Origin: an uncultured Clostridia bacterium
GTDB lineage: Bacteria > Bacillota > Clostridia > Oscillospirales > CAG-272
Assembly: GCA_945929845.1 (NCBI GenBank)
Contig: CAMEON010000019.1
Location: forward strand, 1-36,022
Direction: 5' to 3'
DNA length: 36,022 bases
Shown: piece by piece, positions 24,023 to 31,849 of the stretch
Layout: every line of letters starts with the position of its first letter
How positions within the stretch are numbered: the stretch's first letter is position 1
Program-made: the position numbers and the translations under genes
Notes under the pieces: generated by a model
What the model was told of the DNA's origin: nothing
Seen by the model: the letters and a program-made list of their open reading frames with translations, nothing else
Databases searched by the model: none

Positions 24023-24190
24023 TTAAGGAAACGCTGATTGAATGAGGTGGTACAGATTCGGTGCAGATTTTTTCGTCTGCGATTGCGAAAAACTCAAGAT
24101 GTACTGGATGTACATCGAGTTTTTCGGCAAGATGCAGGCGGAAAAAGATGTGCCGAAGATGTGCCGCCGAATAAATCAGCGGTTCCTTAA
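24023..24190 (-). repeat. Family 2 repeat, full copy 2
   Basis: 168 bp, from TTAAGGAAACGCTGATTGAA to GGTTCCTTAA, in the opposite orientation to copy 1 and nearly identical to it. It lies between the promoter at 23913 and the ribosome-binding site of the gene at 24227, so it is transcribed as part of that leader. Confidence 0.92.
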
Positions 24191-24226
24191 CATCTGAAAG
24201 AAAAATACAAGGGAGGCTTGATTTTC

Positions 24227-24910
24227 ATGCTCGAAGAATTTCCGCTCGATGATGCTTCCATAGCCATCGTAGGATTTATGGCCGTTGTGTATATTTTTGC
24301 CCTGTTGATTGGGCTGTTTGCCTACATCATGGAGGGTCTGGCACTCCACCGCATGGGCAAGGTCTGCGGGGCACCGTACCCCTGGCTGGCATGGATCCCC
24401 TATGCCAATCTGTATGCCCTGGGGTATGTAGCTGACAAGGACGCCGAGGTAAGCGGTCGTCCGGCTACCCACTATCGCCACACGCTACCCATCCTGTTCG
24501 TGGTTTTATCCGTGCTGAGCTTCGGTCTCATGGGCGTGGCTGTTGCCGCCTCCATCGGTTCGCCGGACGGGGAGATGACGGGGGGAGTAGCCATGCTGAT
24601 TATGCTGCTGCTCCTGGCTCTTATGGCGGTTGCGATGGTGCAACTGGTGTTTGAGTTCATCGCCCTGTGGCACATCTACCGACTCTTCAGCCCGGACAAC
24701 GCCGTGGCCTTCATCCTGCTGTCCATTCTGGTGTCTGCATCCATGCCCATTTTGCTGTTCGTTGCCAGTCGCAAGACCCCGGCGGCATTCACGGAAAACC
24801 ATAATGACACCCAGGGGACTTCCTTTGACGGCACGCCGGACGGTACCTTCGGCGGAAACAGGGGCGACAACAGCAATGGCGGAGACGGCGGGGCGTACTT
24901 CATCCAGTGA
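24227..24910 (+). CDS. Multi-pass membrane protein, paralogue 2
   Basis: 227-residue protein of unknown function with about four to five transmembrane segments. It has HRMGKVCGAPYPWLAWIPYA after the first helix and ALWHIYRLFSPDNAVAFILL before the last, matching the paralogue at 23125. The W-x-A-x-x-P block resembles a group of clostridial membrane proteins of unknown function. The C-terminal 35 residues are hydrophilic and rich in Gly, Asp and Asn. The ATG at 24227 has GGGAGG 10 nt upstream; a TTG at 24218 is less likely. It is monocistronic, with a promoter at 23913 and a terminator at 24944. Confidence 0.82.
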   Translation: MLEEFPLDDASIAIVGFMAVVYIFALLIGLFAYIMEGLALHRMGKVCGAPYPWLAWIPYANLYALGYVADKDAEVSGRPATHYRHTLPILFVVLSVLSFGLMGVAVAASIGSPDGEMTGGVAMLIMLLLLALMAVAMVQLVFEFIALWHIYRLFSPDNAVAFILLSILVSASMPILLFVASRKTPAAFTENHNDTQGTSFDGTPDGTFGGNRGDNSNGGDGGAYFIQ

Positions 24911-24943
24911 ATCGGCTGACCGTGTGATATACCTGCAATCATG

Positions 24944-24986
24944 AAAAAAGAGGGAACTTTCCTGCAAAGCTCCCTTTTTTCTTTTT
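24944..24986 (+). terminator. Terminator after paralogue 2
   Basis: Stem with A-rich 5' arm and GGGAaCTTT pairing with AAAGcTCCC (loop CCTGC), followed by TTTTTTCTTTTT. It probably works in both directions, because bcp converges from the right. Confidence 0.9.
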
Positions 24987-25035
24987 CGCCGGAGGGCTAC
25001 CCGTCATCCGGCCACGGTATGCCGGCGGGGCTTGC

Positions 25036-25494
25036 TCACCCGTTCAGGTATGCCAGGATCTCGGCCGCATGGGTGTCCGGCTTGACCTTGGGAAAGACCT
25101 TCTGGATCACGCCGTCCGCCCCGATGATGTAGGTGGCACGCACCACGCCGAAGCCGATCTTCCCGTACAGCTTCTTCTCCTGCCAGACATCGTAGGCCTT
25201 GATGACGGTGGTGTCCGGGTCGGACAGGATGACGAAGGGCAGGTGATACTTCTCCGCAAACTTCCTGTGGGAGGCTTCACTGTCCCGGCTGATCCCGATC
25301 ACGGCCACATCCTTGGCCCGGAAGCCCTCATAGGCGGCGGCAAAGGCGCAGGCCTCCCGGGTACATCCCGGCGTGTTGTCCTTGGGATAAAAGTACAGCA
25401 CCACCCGCCTGCCTGCATAGTCCGACAGGGAAACCGGATGACCCTCCTTGTCGGTTAAGGTAAAATCTGGTGCCTTGGTTCCTTCTGTTAACAT
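25036..25494 (-). CDS. bcp: Thioredoxin-dependent peroxiredoxin (Bcp/PrxQ type)
   Basis: 152-residue peroxiredoxin that reduces hydrogen peroxide and organic peroxides using thioredoxin. The peroxidatic Cys 44 is in FYPKDNTPGCTREAC, and the resolving Cys 49 is five residues later, the PrxQ/Bcp arrangement. The rest of the thioredoxin-fold (VAVIGISRDSEASHRKFAEKY, then LPFVILSDPD and ATYIIGADGVI) is complete, and length is normal. The ATG at 25494 has AAAGGA 9 nt upstream; the longer frame upstream is not supported. It lies 82 bp after glmS on the same strand with no obvious own promoter, so cotranscription is possible. The gap contains two copies of CATACGGTTT 14 bp apart (25514-25537). Confidence 0.94.
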   Translation of the reverse strand: MLTEGTKAPDFTLTDKEGHPVSLSDYAGRRVVLYFYPKDNTPGCTREACAFAAAYEGFRAKDVAVIGISRDSEASHRKFAEKYHLPFVILSDPDTTVIKAYDVWQEKKLYGKIGFGVVRATYIIGADGVIQKVFPKVKPDTHAAEILAYLNG

Positions 25495-25576
25495 TGTATC
25501 GTTTCCTTTCTCACATACGGTTTTTGGCATACGGTTTGTGGCTCATTCCCGGCACCCGGCAGGGAGCACAAGCCTG

Positions 25577-27445
25577 TCACTCCACCGTCACGCTCTTGGC
25601 CAGGTTCCGGGGCTTATCCACATCCAGACCCTTGGCCACGCTGACATAATACCCCAGCAACTGCAAGGGGATGACAGCCAGGCTGGTGGTGAAGTGTTCG
25701 TCCGTCCGGGGGATATACACCACGAAGTCGGCAGTGTCCTCTATCTCATAGTGCCCGTAGCTGGTCAGCCCCATGAGGTAGGCCCCCCGGCTCTTGACCT
25801 CCACCATGTTGCTGACGGTCTTCTCATACAGCCCGGACTGGGTCAGGACGCCGATGACCAGGGTGCCGTCCTCCACCAGGCTGATGGTGCCATGCTTCAG
25901 CTCCCCGGCGGCGTAGGCCTCCGAATGGATATAGCTGATCTCCTTCATCTTGAGACTGCCCTCCAGGCAGATGGCGTAGTCAATGCCCCGCCCGATGAAG
26001 AAAGCGTCCTTGGCGTTGGCGTACTTGGCCGCAAACCACTGGAGTCGCTCCTTGCCTTCCAGGATCTTCTCCATCTTCTCCGGCAGGGTCCGGATCTCGG
26101 CCAGCAGGGCACCGTACTTTTCCTCCGTGATGGCTCCCCGGACATAGGCGAACTGGATAGCCAGCAGGTAGGAGGCCACAAGCTGGGTACTGTAGGCCTT
26201 GGTGGTGGCCACGGAGATCTCCGGCCCGGCCAGGGTGTAGAACACCTTGTCTGCCTCCCGGGCAATGGAGCTGCCCACCACATTGACAATGGCCAGCACC
26301 TTGTTGCCACGAGCCTTGGCCTCCCGCAGGGCGGCCAGACTGTCCGCCGTCTCCCCGGACTGGCTGATGACAATGACCAGATCATGGGGGTTCAGGATGG
26401 GATTCCTGTACCGGAACTCGGAGGCCAGCTCCACCCGGACGGGGATCCGGGCCAGATCCTCGATCACATACTGTGCGGCCACGCCCACATGGTAGGCGGA
26501 GCCACAGGCTACGATGGTGATCTGCGAGATGTCCCGGATCTCCTCATCGGTCAGACCCACCGGGGACAGGTCGATCCGTAAGGGGCCGCTCTCCCCCTTG
26601 TCGGGGTCGCAGGGCTTCACCACCGACTGGATGGTGTCCGCCACCGCCCGGGGCTGCTCGTGGATCTCCTTCATCATGAAGTGCTGGAAACCGCCCTTTT
26701 CCGCCGCCTGGGCATCCCAGGTGATCTCGGTCTTCTCCCGGGACACCTGATCCCCGTCCAGATTGTAAAAGGTAACGGCCCCCCCGGTCAGCCGGGCCAT
26801 TTCCAGGTTGCCGATATAGTAGACCTGCCGGGTGTATTTCAGCAGAGCCGGCACATCCGAGGCAAGGTAGGCGGCGTGGTCAGTGACCCCGATGATCATA
26901 GGGCTGTCCTTCCTTGCCACATAGATCTCCCCGGGGAAGTCCCGGAACATCACCGCCAGCGCATAGGATCCACGGACACGCACCATGGTCTTGGACAGTG
27001 CGTCAATGGGGCCTACCTTGTATTTCCGGTAGTAGTAGTCAATGAGCTTGGTGACTACCTCGGTGTCCGTCTGGGAGTAAAAGGTGTACCCCTTCCGCAA
27101 CAGCTTCTCCTTCAGCTCCTGATAGTTCTCAATGATCCCGTTGTGAACAGCTACCACATTGCCGTCGTCCGAGCAGTGGGGGTGGGCGTTGGTCTCGTTT
27201 GGCTCCCCATGGGTGGCCCAGCGGGTGTGCCCGATGCCGCAGGTGCCGATCAGACTCTGCCCGTCGTTGGTCTTCTCGGCCAGGATTCTCAACCTGCCCT
27301 TGGCCTTGACGATCTCCGCCTCTGCGTCGCCGTTGCGGACGGCCAGCCCCGCCGAGTCATACCCCCGGTACTCCAGCTTGGACAGTCCGTCCAGCAGGAT
27401 GGGAGCCGCCTGCTCCTCGCCGATATATCCTACAATTCCGCACAT
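25577..27445 (-). CDS. glmS: Glutamine-fructose-6-phosphate aminotransferase (isomerizing)
   Basis: 622-residue enzyme making glucosamine-6-phosphate from fructose-6-phosphate and glutamine, the first step to UDP-GlcNAc and peptidoglycan. The N-terminal class II glutaminase domain begins MCGIVGYIG, with Cys as residue 2 (the nucleophile after Met removal). Motifs GIGHTRWATHGEPNE and HNGIIENYQELK are present. Two SIS sugar-isomerase domains follow (VACGSAYHVGVAAQYVIEDL, ISQSGETADSLAALREAK), and the end is DKPRNLAKSVTVE, as in the family. The start has GGAGG 8 nt upstream; the upstream extension passes through the promoter and is rejected. Its leader is about 30 nt, too short for a glmS ribozyme, so control must be by other means. 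Confidence 0.97.
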   Translation of the reverse strand: MCGIVGYIGEEQAAPILLDGLSKLEYRGYDSAGLAVRNGDAEAEIVKAKGRLRILAEKTNDGQSLIGTCGIGHTRWATHGEPNETNAHPHCSDDGNVVAVHNGIIENYQELKEKLLRKGYTFYSQTDTEVVTKLIDYYYRKYKVGPIDALSKTMVRVRGSYALAVMFRDFPGEIYVARKDSPMIIGVTDHAAYLASDVPALLKYTRQVYYIGNLEMARLTGGAVTFYNLDGDQVSREKTEITWDAQAAEKGGFQHFMMKEIHEQPRAVADTIQSVVKPCDPDKGESGPLRIDLSPVGLTDEEIRDISQITIVACGSAYHVGVAAQYVIEDLARIPVRVELASEFRYRNPILNPHDLVIVISQSGETADSLAALREAKARGNKVLAIVNVVGSSIAREADKVFYTLAGPEISVATTKAYSTQLVASYLLAIQFAYVRGAITEEKYGALLAEIRTLPEKMEKILEGKERLQWFAAKYANAKDAFFIGRGIDYAICLEGSLKMKEISYIHSEAYAAGELKHGTISLVEDGTLVIGVLTQSGLYEKTVSNMVEVKSRGAYLMGLTSYGHYEIEDTADFVVYIPRTDEHFTTSLAVIPLQLLGYYVSVAKGLDVDKPRNLAKSVTVE

Positions 27446-27482
27446 GATGCGATCCTCCGTGCTTCTTTCGTTTTTCCCATTT

Positions 27483-27511
27483 ATTATACACCGACAGGGG
27501 GGGTTTGTCAA
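27483..27511 (-). promoter_or_regulatory. Sigma-A promoter of glmS
   Basis: Minus strand: TTGACA (27511-27506), 17-bp spacer, TATAAT (27488-27483). Full consensus. Confidence 0.92.
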
Positions 27512-27552
27512 CATCCGGATCAAGAATCATGGGGAGTGATGGTCGATGGAAT

Positions 27553-27858
27553 GTTACAGTTCAGGTAGGGTACGGGGGAACGCCTGGGGGCTTCTTGATA
27601 AGAACAGCAATTGCACTGTACGCAGTGCAATTGCATGAAGTTTGCCGTACGGCAAACTTCTGAACCCAGACCCCCAAGAACTTTCAAAACAGGTATTGTG
27701 AATGATTCGGAGCGTTATTCTGTCATATATTTGCTGTCGTTTTCCCGGAGGAGCCAGCGTTACTGATACCCGAAATAGCAAAAACGCCTTCGCGGGGACC
27801 CCTCGCCCCGCTCTACGGTGGAAAAGGGAGCGAACTGCGGGGGCAGGTGAACTGTAAC
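27553..27858 (+). repeat. Family 1 interspersed repeat, copy F (long form)
   Basis: Left end GTTACAGTTCA (27553-27563), right end TGAACTGTAAC (27848-27858); 306 bp, the cleanest copy. Long cassette: arms 27607-27618 and 27623-27634 (12 bp perfect), arms 27637-27646 and 27651-27660 (10 bp perfect, loop GTAC). It lies between the divergent glmS and ATPase promoters and accounts for most of the 545-bp gap. Confidence 0.92.
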
Positions 27859-27898
27859 CCCGTACCCCCGGAAATCTGAAAAAAATGTGCGGCAACTC

Positions 27899-27927
27899 TT
27901 GAAAAAAAGAAAAGAATGTGATACAAT
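27899..27927 (+). promoter_or_regulatory. Sigma-A promoter of the V/A-ATPase operon
   Basis: TTGAAA (27899-27904), 17-bp spacer, TGA then TACAAT (27922-27927), an extended -10. It starts 41 bp after repeat copy F and leads into the first gene of the operon after about 57 nt. Confidence 0.82.
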
Positions 27928-27990
27928 AAAGTAATACCTATTTTCGAAGACTCCATGAAAAAGATCAGAACGGGAAGGAGGGAGCGATCC

Positions 27991-28311
27991 TTGTCCAAGG
28001 AAGCGATTTCACGGGTTCGTCAGGCTGAGCTTGAGGCCGCCAGGATCCGGGATGAGGCAGAAACCAACGCCAGGAAGGCCGTAGAGGAGAACCAGCGCAC
28101 CTGTGAGGAGGAGGCGGCCATGCAGACAGAGGCCACCGCCCGGGAGCTGAAGGCCAGGCTGGAGAATGTCCGGCAGAAGACGGAGGCTCTGGTCGAGAGG
28201 AGCCGGTCAGAGGCCGGCGAGGACGGAGCGGCACTGGAAGCGGAAGCCGACGGAAAGATGCAGGAGGCCGTCCGTGTGATTGTGTGGGAGATGTTTGACT
28301 CATGTCAGTAA
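27991..28311 (+). CDS. V/A-type ATPase peripheral-stalk subunit H (G-like)
   Basis: 106-residue, almost entirely helical and highly charged protein (long runs of Glu, Ala, Arg and Lys in coiled-coil pattern). It matches the small peripheral-stalk subunit (AhaH, or NtpF in Enterococcus) that pairs with subunit E. The TTG at 27991 is preferred because GGAGGGA lies about 8 nt upstream; an ATG at 27955 is in frame but has no such site and overlaps it. It is the first gene of the operon. Its end overlaps subunit I by 10 bp, so the two are probably translationally coupled. Identification rests on composition and position more than on motifs. Confidence 0.78.
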   Translation: MSKEAISRVRQAELEAARIRDEAETNARKAVEENQRTCEEEAAMQTEATARELKARLENVRQKTEALVERSRSEAGEDGAALEAEADGKMQEAVRVIVWEMFDSCQ

Positions 28312-30407
28312 GTGTGATGAAGAAGCTGACCGTGCTGACCCCGGCGGAGGATGCCGATGCACTGGTCAGAAAGCTGATGCGACTCCGCTGTGTGGAGATA
28401 CGCACCACCCCGCTGGGCGGGGAGGTTCCCCCGGACAGCGAGGCCGAGGACAGCGTAGCCGACGGTGCGACCGCCGTCGGGGATGCGGCACAGGCGTACC
28501 TGCGCCGGAACGACTGCGACACCGCCCGGGTGGCGGCAGAGGGTCGGGTCAAGGATGTGTCGGATGCCATCCCCATCCTGGACAGCCATGCCACCAAAGC
28601 CAAACCCATGCGCCGTCCCACCGCCGGGTCGGAGGATCGGGGAAAAGACAATTACCCCCTGACCGGCTCCTACGAGGGGGCCTGGGATGTGGTGCGGGAG
28701 ACCCTGCGCCTGCAAAGTGAGATCGACGGGGATCGGGCCGAGGACACCCGGCTCCGCAACCAGATGGCTTCCCTGGAGCCATGGATGGAGTATGATGCCC
28801 CCCTGGATGTGGAATCCACCGATACCTGCCTGATATGGCTGGGGTCACTGCCGGCCGGTACCCTCCTGTCCGCCGTGGACGATGCCCTGCGCCCGGCTCA
28901 CGCCGGGGTGGGAGAGGTCTTCCGGGACAAGAGCGGTCTGTATGTGTCTCTCATCTTCCTGAAGGAGGACGAGGACACGGTGAATCGGGCACTGAACCCA
29001 CTGGGCTTTTTGCGGATCAACTTTGCCGCCGCCGGGGTGCACGGCACCGCCCGGGAGGCTCGCCAGCAGGCCGCCAAGCGTCGGGGCATCCTGGAGAACC
29101 GGATCGCCGCACGGTATGTCCGCCTGCGGGAGCTGTCCGCCTTTGTGCCGGATGTGGAGCGACTGTATGATGTGGAGATGACCACCCTGCTTGCCCTCCG
29201 GGAGGAGCAGAAGCTGGCCACGACCACCGTCTGTTGCCTGCTGGAGGGCTGGGTGCCCGCCCAGAGAGAAACACAGGTGGCGGCGACACTGGACAAGCTG
29301 GACTGCGCCTACGACATGCAGGAGCCGCCCGCCGGGGAGGAACCACCGGTCCTGCTGAAGAACAACGGCTATGCCACCAACTTCGAGTGGGTGGTGGGCA
29401 TGTACTCCTACCCCAAGTACGGTACCTATGACCCCACCTTCATCATGAGCATCTTCTACTTCGTCATATTCGGCCTGATGTTCGCCGATGTGGGGTATGG
29501 TGCCCTCTTGGTGCTGGCCGGATTCCTGGGGCCCAAGCTGCTCCACATGAAACAGGGAATGAAGCGGTCGCTGAATATGTTCGGCTACTGCGGTATCTCC
29601 TGCATGATCTTAGGCTTCGTATTCGGCGGCTGGTTCGGGGATATGCCCTACGCCCTGATGGTGAACATGATGGGTCTGTACGACAGCATGGAGGCGGCCA
29701 AGGAGGCTGTCCCGCTGTTCAACGGTCTGATCGTTACCCTGGGCGGCTCACCCGTGTCCCTCAACCCCCTGGAGGAGCCGATGGTCTTCCTGGTGATCTC
29801 CCTGATCATGGGTGCCATCCACCTGCTGGCCGGTATGGCGGTCAAGTTCGTGCTTCTCTGCAAGGAGGGCAAGGTCTTCGATGCCATCTTTGACATCGGC
29901 TCCTGGTGGGTGCTGTTCGCCGGGATCGGCCTGATCTTTGTAGTCCCCCTGGCGGGATACATCACGCTGGGCGTCGGTGCCCTGATGATCGTCGCCACCG
30001 CCGGACGGGACAAGAAGAACCCCATCCTGCGCTTCCTCATGGGTCTGAAGGGCCTGTACGATATTGTCAGCTACGCCTCCGACCTGCTGTCCTACTGCCG
30101 GATCCTGGCACTGGGACTGGCCGCCGGTGTCATTGCCCAGGTGGTCAACCTGATCGCCACCATGGGCGGCCCCACGGTGGGCGGCTTCCTGGTCATGGTG
30201 CTGGTGCTCCTGTTCGGCCATATGCTGAACATGGCCATCAACCTGCTGGGTGCCTTCGTCCACACCAGCCGACTGCAATATCTGGAATTCTTCAATAAGT
30301 TCTTTGTGGACGGCGGCGAGCCCTTCCAGCCTGCCCTGCCCAGCGAGAAATACACAGTGGAAGAGACCCCTCTTGAAGACTCCGACTCTACCGTGACCCC
30401 TTCGTAA
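28302..30407 (+). CDS. ntpI: V/A-type ATPase subunit I (stator, a-subunit)
   Basis: 701-residue membrane stator subunit that forms the ion half-channels next to the K ring. The N-terminal half (about residues 1-360) is the cytoplasmic domain that contacts the peripheral stalks. The C-terminal half has about seven to eight transmembrane helices, beginning at YDPTFIMSIFYFVIFGLMFAD and including LKGLYDIVSYASDLLSYCRI and LNMAINLLGAFVHTSRLQYL, which are strongly conserved in the family and hold the essential Arg/His/Glu residues. The start MSVSVMKKLTVLT fits the family pattern. It overlaps subunit H and is followed by K after 59 bp. Confidence 0.95.
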   Translation: MSVSVMKKLTVLTPAEDADALVRKLMRLRCVEIRTTPLGGEVPPDSEAEDSVADGATAVGDAAQAYLRRNDCDTARVAAEGRVKDVSDAIPILDSHATKAKPMRRPTAGSEDRGKDNYPLTGSYEGAWDVVRETLRLQSEIDGDRAEDTRLRNQMASLEPWMEYDAPLDVESTDTCLIWLGSLPAGTLLSAVDDALRPAHAGVGEVFRDKSGLYVSLIFLKEDEDTVNRALNPLGFLRINFAAAGVHGTAREARQQAAKRRGILENRIAARYVRLRELSAFVPDVERLYDVEMTTLLALREEQKLATTTVCCLLEGWVPAQRETQVAATLDKLDCAYDMQEPPAGEEPPVLLKNNGYATNFEWVVGMYSYPKYGTYDPTFIMSIFYFVIFGLMFADVGYGALLVLAGFLGPKLLHMKQGMKRSLNMFGYCGISCMILGFVFGGWFGDMPYALMVNMMGLYDSMEAAKEAVPLFNGLIVTLGGSPVSLNPLEEPMVFLVISLIMGAIHLLAGMAVKFVLLCKEGKVFDAIFDIGSWWVLFAGIGLIFVVPLAGYITLGVGALMIVATAGRDKKNPILRFLMGLKGLYDIVSYASDLLSYCRILALGLAAGVIAQVVNLIATMGGPTVGGFLVMVLVLLFGHMLNMAINLLGAFVHTSRLQYLEFFNKFFVDGGEPFQPALPSEKYTVEETPLEDSDSTVTPS

Positions 30408-30466
30408 GTCCGGCGTTCCCCCATTCGGTGTTCAAAAAATAAGCAAAATAAAAGGAGCAATCTGCC

Positions 30467-31096
30467 ATGAAAAGAACCTCTGCAACTGCAAGAAAGATCC
30501 TGGCCGCCTTTGCGGCTGTCCTGTTCGCCCTGTCCCTGTGTGCGCTGACCGCCTTCGCTGAGGAAGCCGATCCCGCCACGGATGCTACCGTGAAGACCAC
30601 GACGCTGTCCTCTGTCCTGGCGGAGATCTTCTCCGGTACCAACCTGGCTCTCCTGGGTGCGGCTCTGGCTGTGGCTCTGCCCTGTATGGGTTCTGCCAAG
30701 GGCGTGGGTATCGTGGGCGAGGCCACCGGCGGCCTGCTGTCCGAGAACCCCAATATGTTCGGTAAGGCACTGGCTCTCCAGGCTCTGCCTATGACCCAGG
30801 GTGTGTACGGCATGGTGGCCGCCTTCCTGATCCTGAACAACATCGGTCTGTTCAGCGGGATGAAGGATCTGACCATGGCTCAGGGTGCATACTTCCTCAT
30901 GGCCGCCCTGCCCATTGCACTGGCCGGCTTCTTCTCCGCCATCAAGCAGGGTCGTGTCGCCGCTACCGGTATCAACCTGCTGTCCAAGCGCCCCGGCGAG
31001 CTGGGACACGCCATCACCTCCGCCGCTCTGGTGGAGACCTACGCCATCTTCTCCCTGCTTATCACCCTGCTGGTCGTGTTCAACTTTCCTGGCTGA
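30467..31096 (+). CDS. ntpK: V/A-type ATPase rotor-ring subunit K with N-terminal signal peptide
   Basis: 209-residue proteolipid, the membrane rotor-ring subunit. The core is two hairpins (four helices, about residues 58-205). The residues that coordinate Na+ in Enterococcus hirae NtpK (L61, T64, Q65, Q110, E139) align with L107, T110, Q111 (ALPMTQGVYG), Q161 (AIKQGRVAATG) and E190 (ALVETYAIF). This suggests Na+ coupling. It is about 50 residues longer than typical 156-160-residue K subunits. The extension is a classical signal peptide with cleavage-like Ala-Phe-Ala at 29-31, followed by an acidic linker. AAAGGAG lies 9 nt before the ATG. Confidence 0.94.
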   Translation: MKRTSATARKILAAFAAVLFALSLCALTAFAEEADPATDATVKTTTLSSVLAEIFSGTNLALLGAALAVALPCMGSAKGVGIVGEATGGLLSENPNMFGKALALQALPMTQGVYGMVAAFLILNNIGLFSGMKDLTMAQGAYFLMAALPIALAGFFSAIKQGRVAATGINLLSKRPGELGHAITSAALVETYAIFSLLITLLVVFNFPG

Positions 31097-31137
31097 GTCT
31101 CCCTGTCAGCTGATAATCGGAAGGAACAGGTATAACC

Positions 31138-31809
31138 ATGACAGGGCTTGAGAAAGTAACCGGCAAGATCATCGCCGATGCCGAGGCCGATGCCCGGGCT
31201 ACCATGGCCAGGGCCGAGGCGGAGTGTCAGGCGGTGAGGGAAAAGTATAAGAAACAGGCCGATGCCGAGGATGCCCGCCTCCGGGAGGCGGCTGAACGGG
31301 AGTGCGCCGCCCTCATCACCCGGGGCAAGTCCTCTGCGGCCATCGCCAAGCGGAATGTGATCCTGGAGACCCGGAGCCGCCTTCTGGACGAGGCCTACCA
31401 ACGGGCAGAAAAGGAGATACGGAACCTGCCGGCGGAGCAGTATAAGCAACTGCTGGCGGGTATGCTGAAGGGTGCCCTCCGGCGGCAGTTGGAGGACGAG
31501 AAGGAGAACCTGCGCCTGTATGGGGAGGATGTCTCCCCGGAGGCCTACGAGATCCTCCTGAACAGCCGGGATCGGAAGAACTTCGGGCAGTACCTTTTGG
31601 ATGAGGTGCAGAACGGGCTGGCCGCCAAGGCCGGGCTGTCAGACTTCCGCCGGGTGCGTCTGGCCTCCGATACGGCAGACATCAGCGGGGGGCTGATCCT
31701 GCGGTGCGGGGATGTGGAGTCCAACTGCTCCCTGAGCATGATGTTCTCCGAGGTGCGCCACCGCACCGAGGGGAAGGTGGCCGACATCCTGTTCGGCAAG
31801 CGGGCATGA
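31138..31809 (+). CDS. ntpE: V/A-type ATPase subunit E (peripheral stalk)
   Basis: 223-residue peripheral-stalk subunit that forms a coiled coil with subunit H and caps the A3B3 head. The N-terminal half is charged helix (ADAEADARATMARAEAECQA), and the C-terminal half is the globular cap (DISGGLILRCGDVESNCSLS), a family block near the end. A ribosome-binding site AAGGAA lies about 9 nt before the ATG. It lies 41 bp after K and 40 bp before C. Confidence 0.9.
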   Translation: MTGLEKVTGKIIADAEADARATMARAEAECQAVREKYKKQADAEDARLREAAERECAALITRGKSSAAIAKRNVILETRSRLLDEAYQRAEKEIRNLPAEQYKQLLAGMLKGALRRQLEDEKENLRLYGEDVSPEAYEILLNSRDRKNFGQYLLDEVQNGLAAKAGLSDFRRVRLASDTADISGGLILRCGDVESNCSLSMMFSEVRHRTEGKVADILFGKRA

Positions 31810-31849
31810 CAGCTGGCCGAACCGCTGCAGAAAGGGCGTGGTCATAAGT

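Noticed and set aside
27446-27482. Possible glmS ribozyme upstream of glmS
   Set aside because: The promoter lies only about 40-65 bp from the start codon, leaving about 30 nt of leader, too short for the ribozyme, and no matching core is seen.
9704-27858. CRISPR array or insertion sequence as the source of the recurring hairpins
   Set aside because: Copies are kilobases apart with no regular spacers, and there is no transposase or cas gene in the window.
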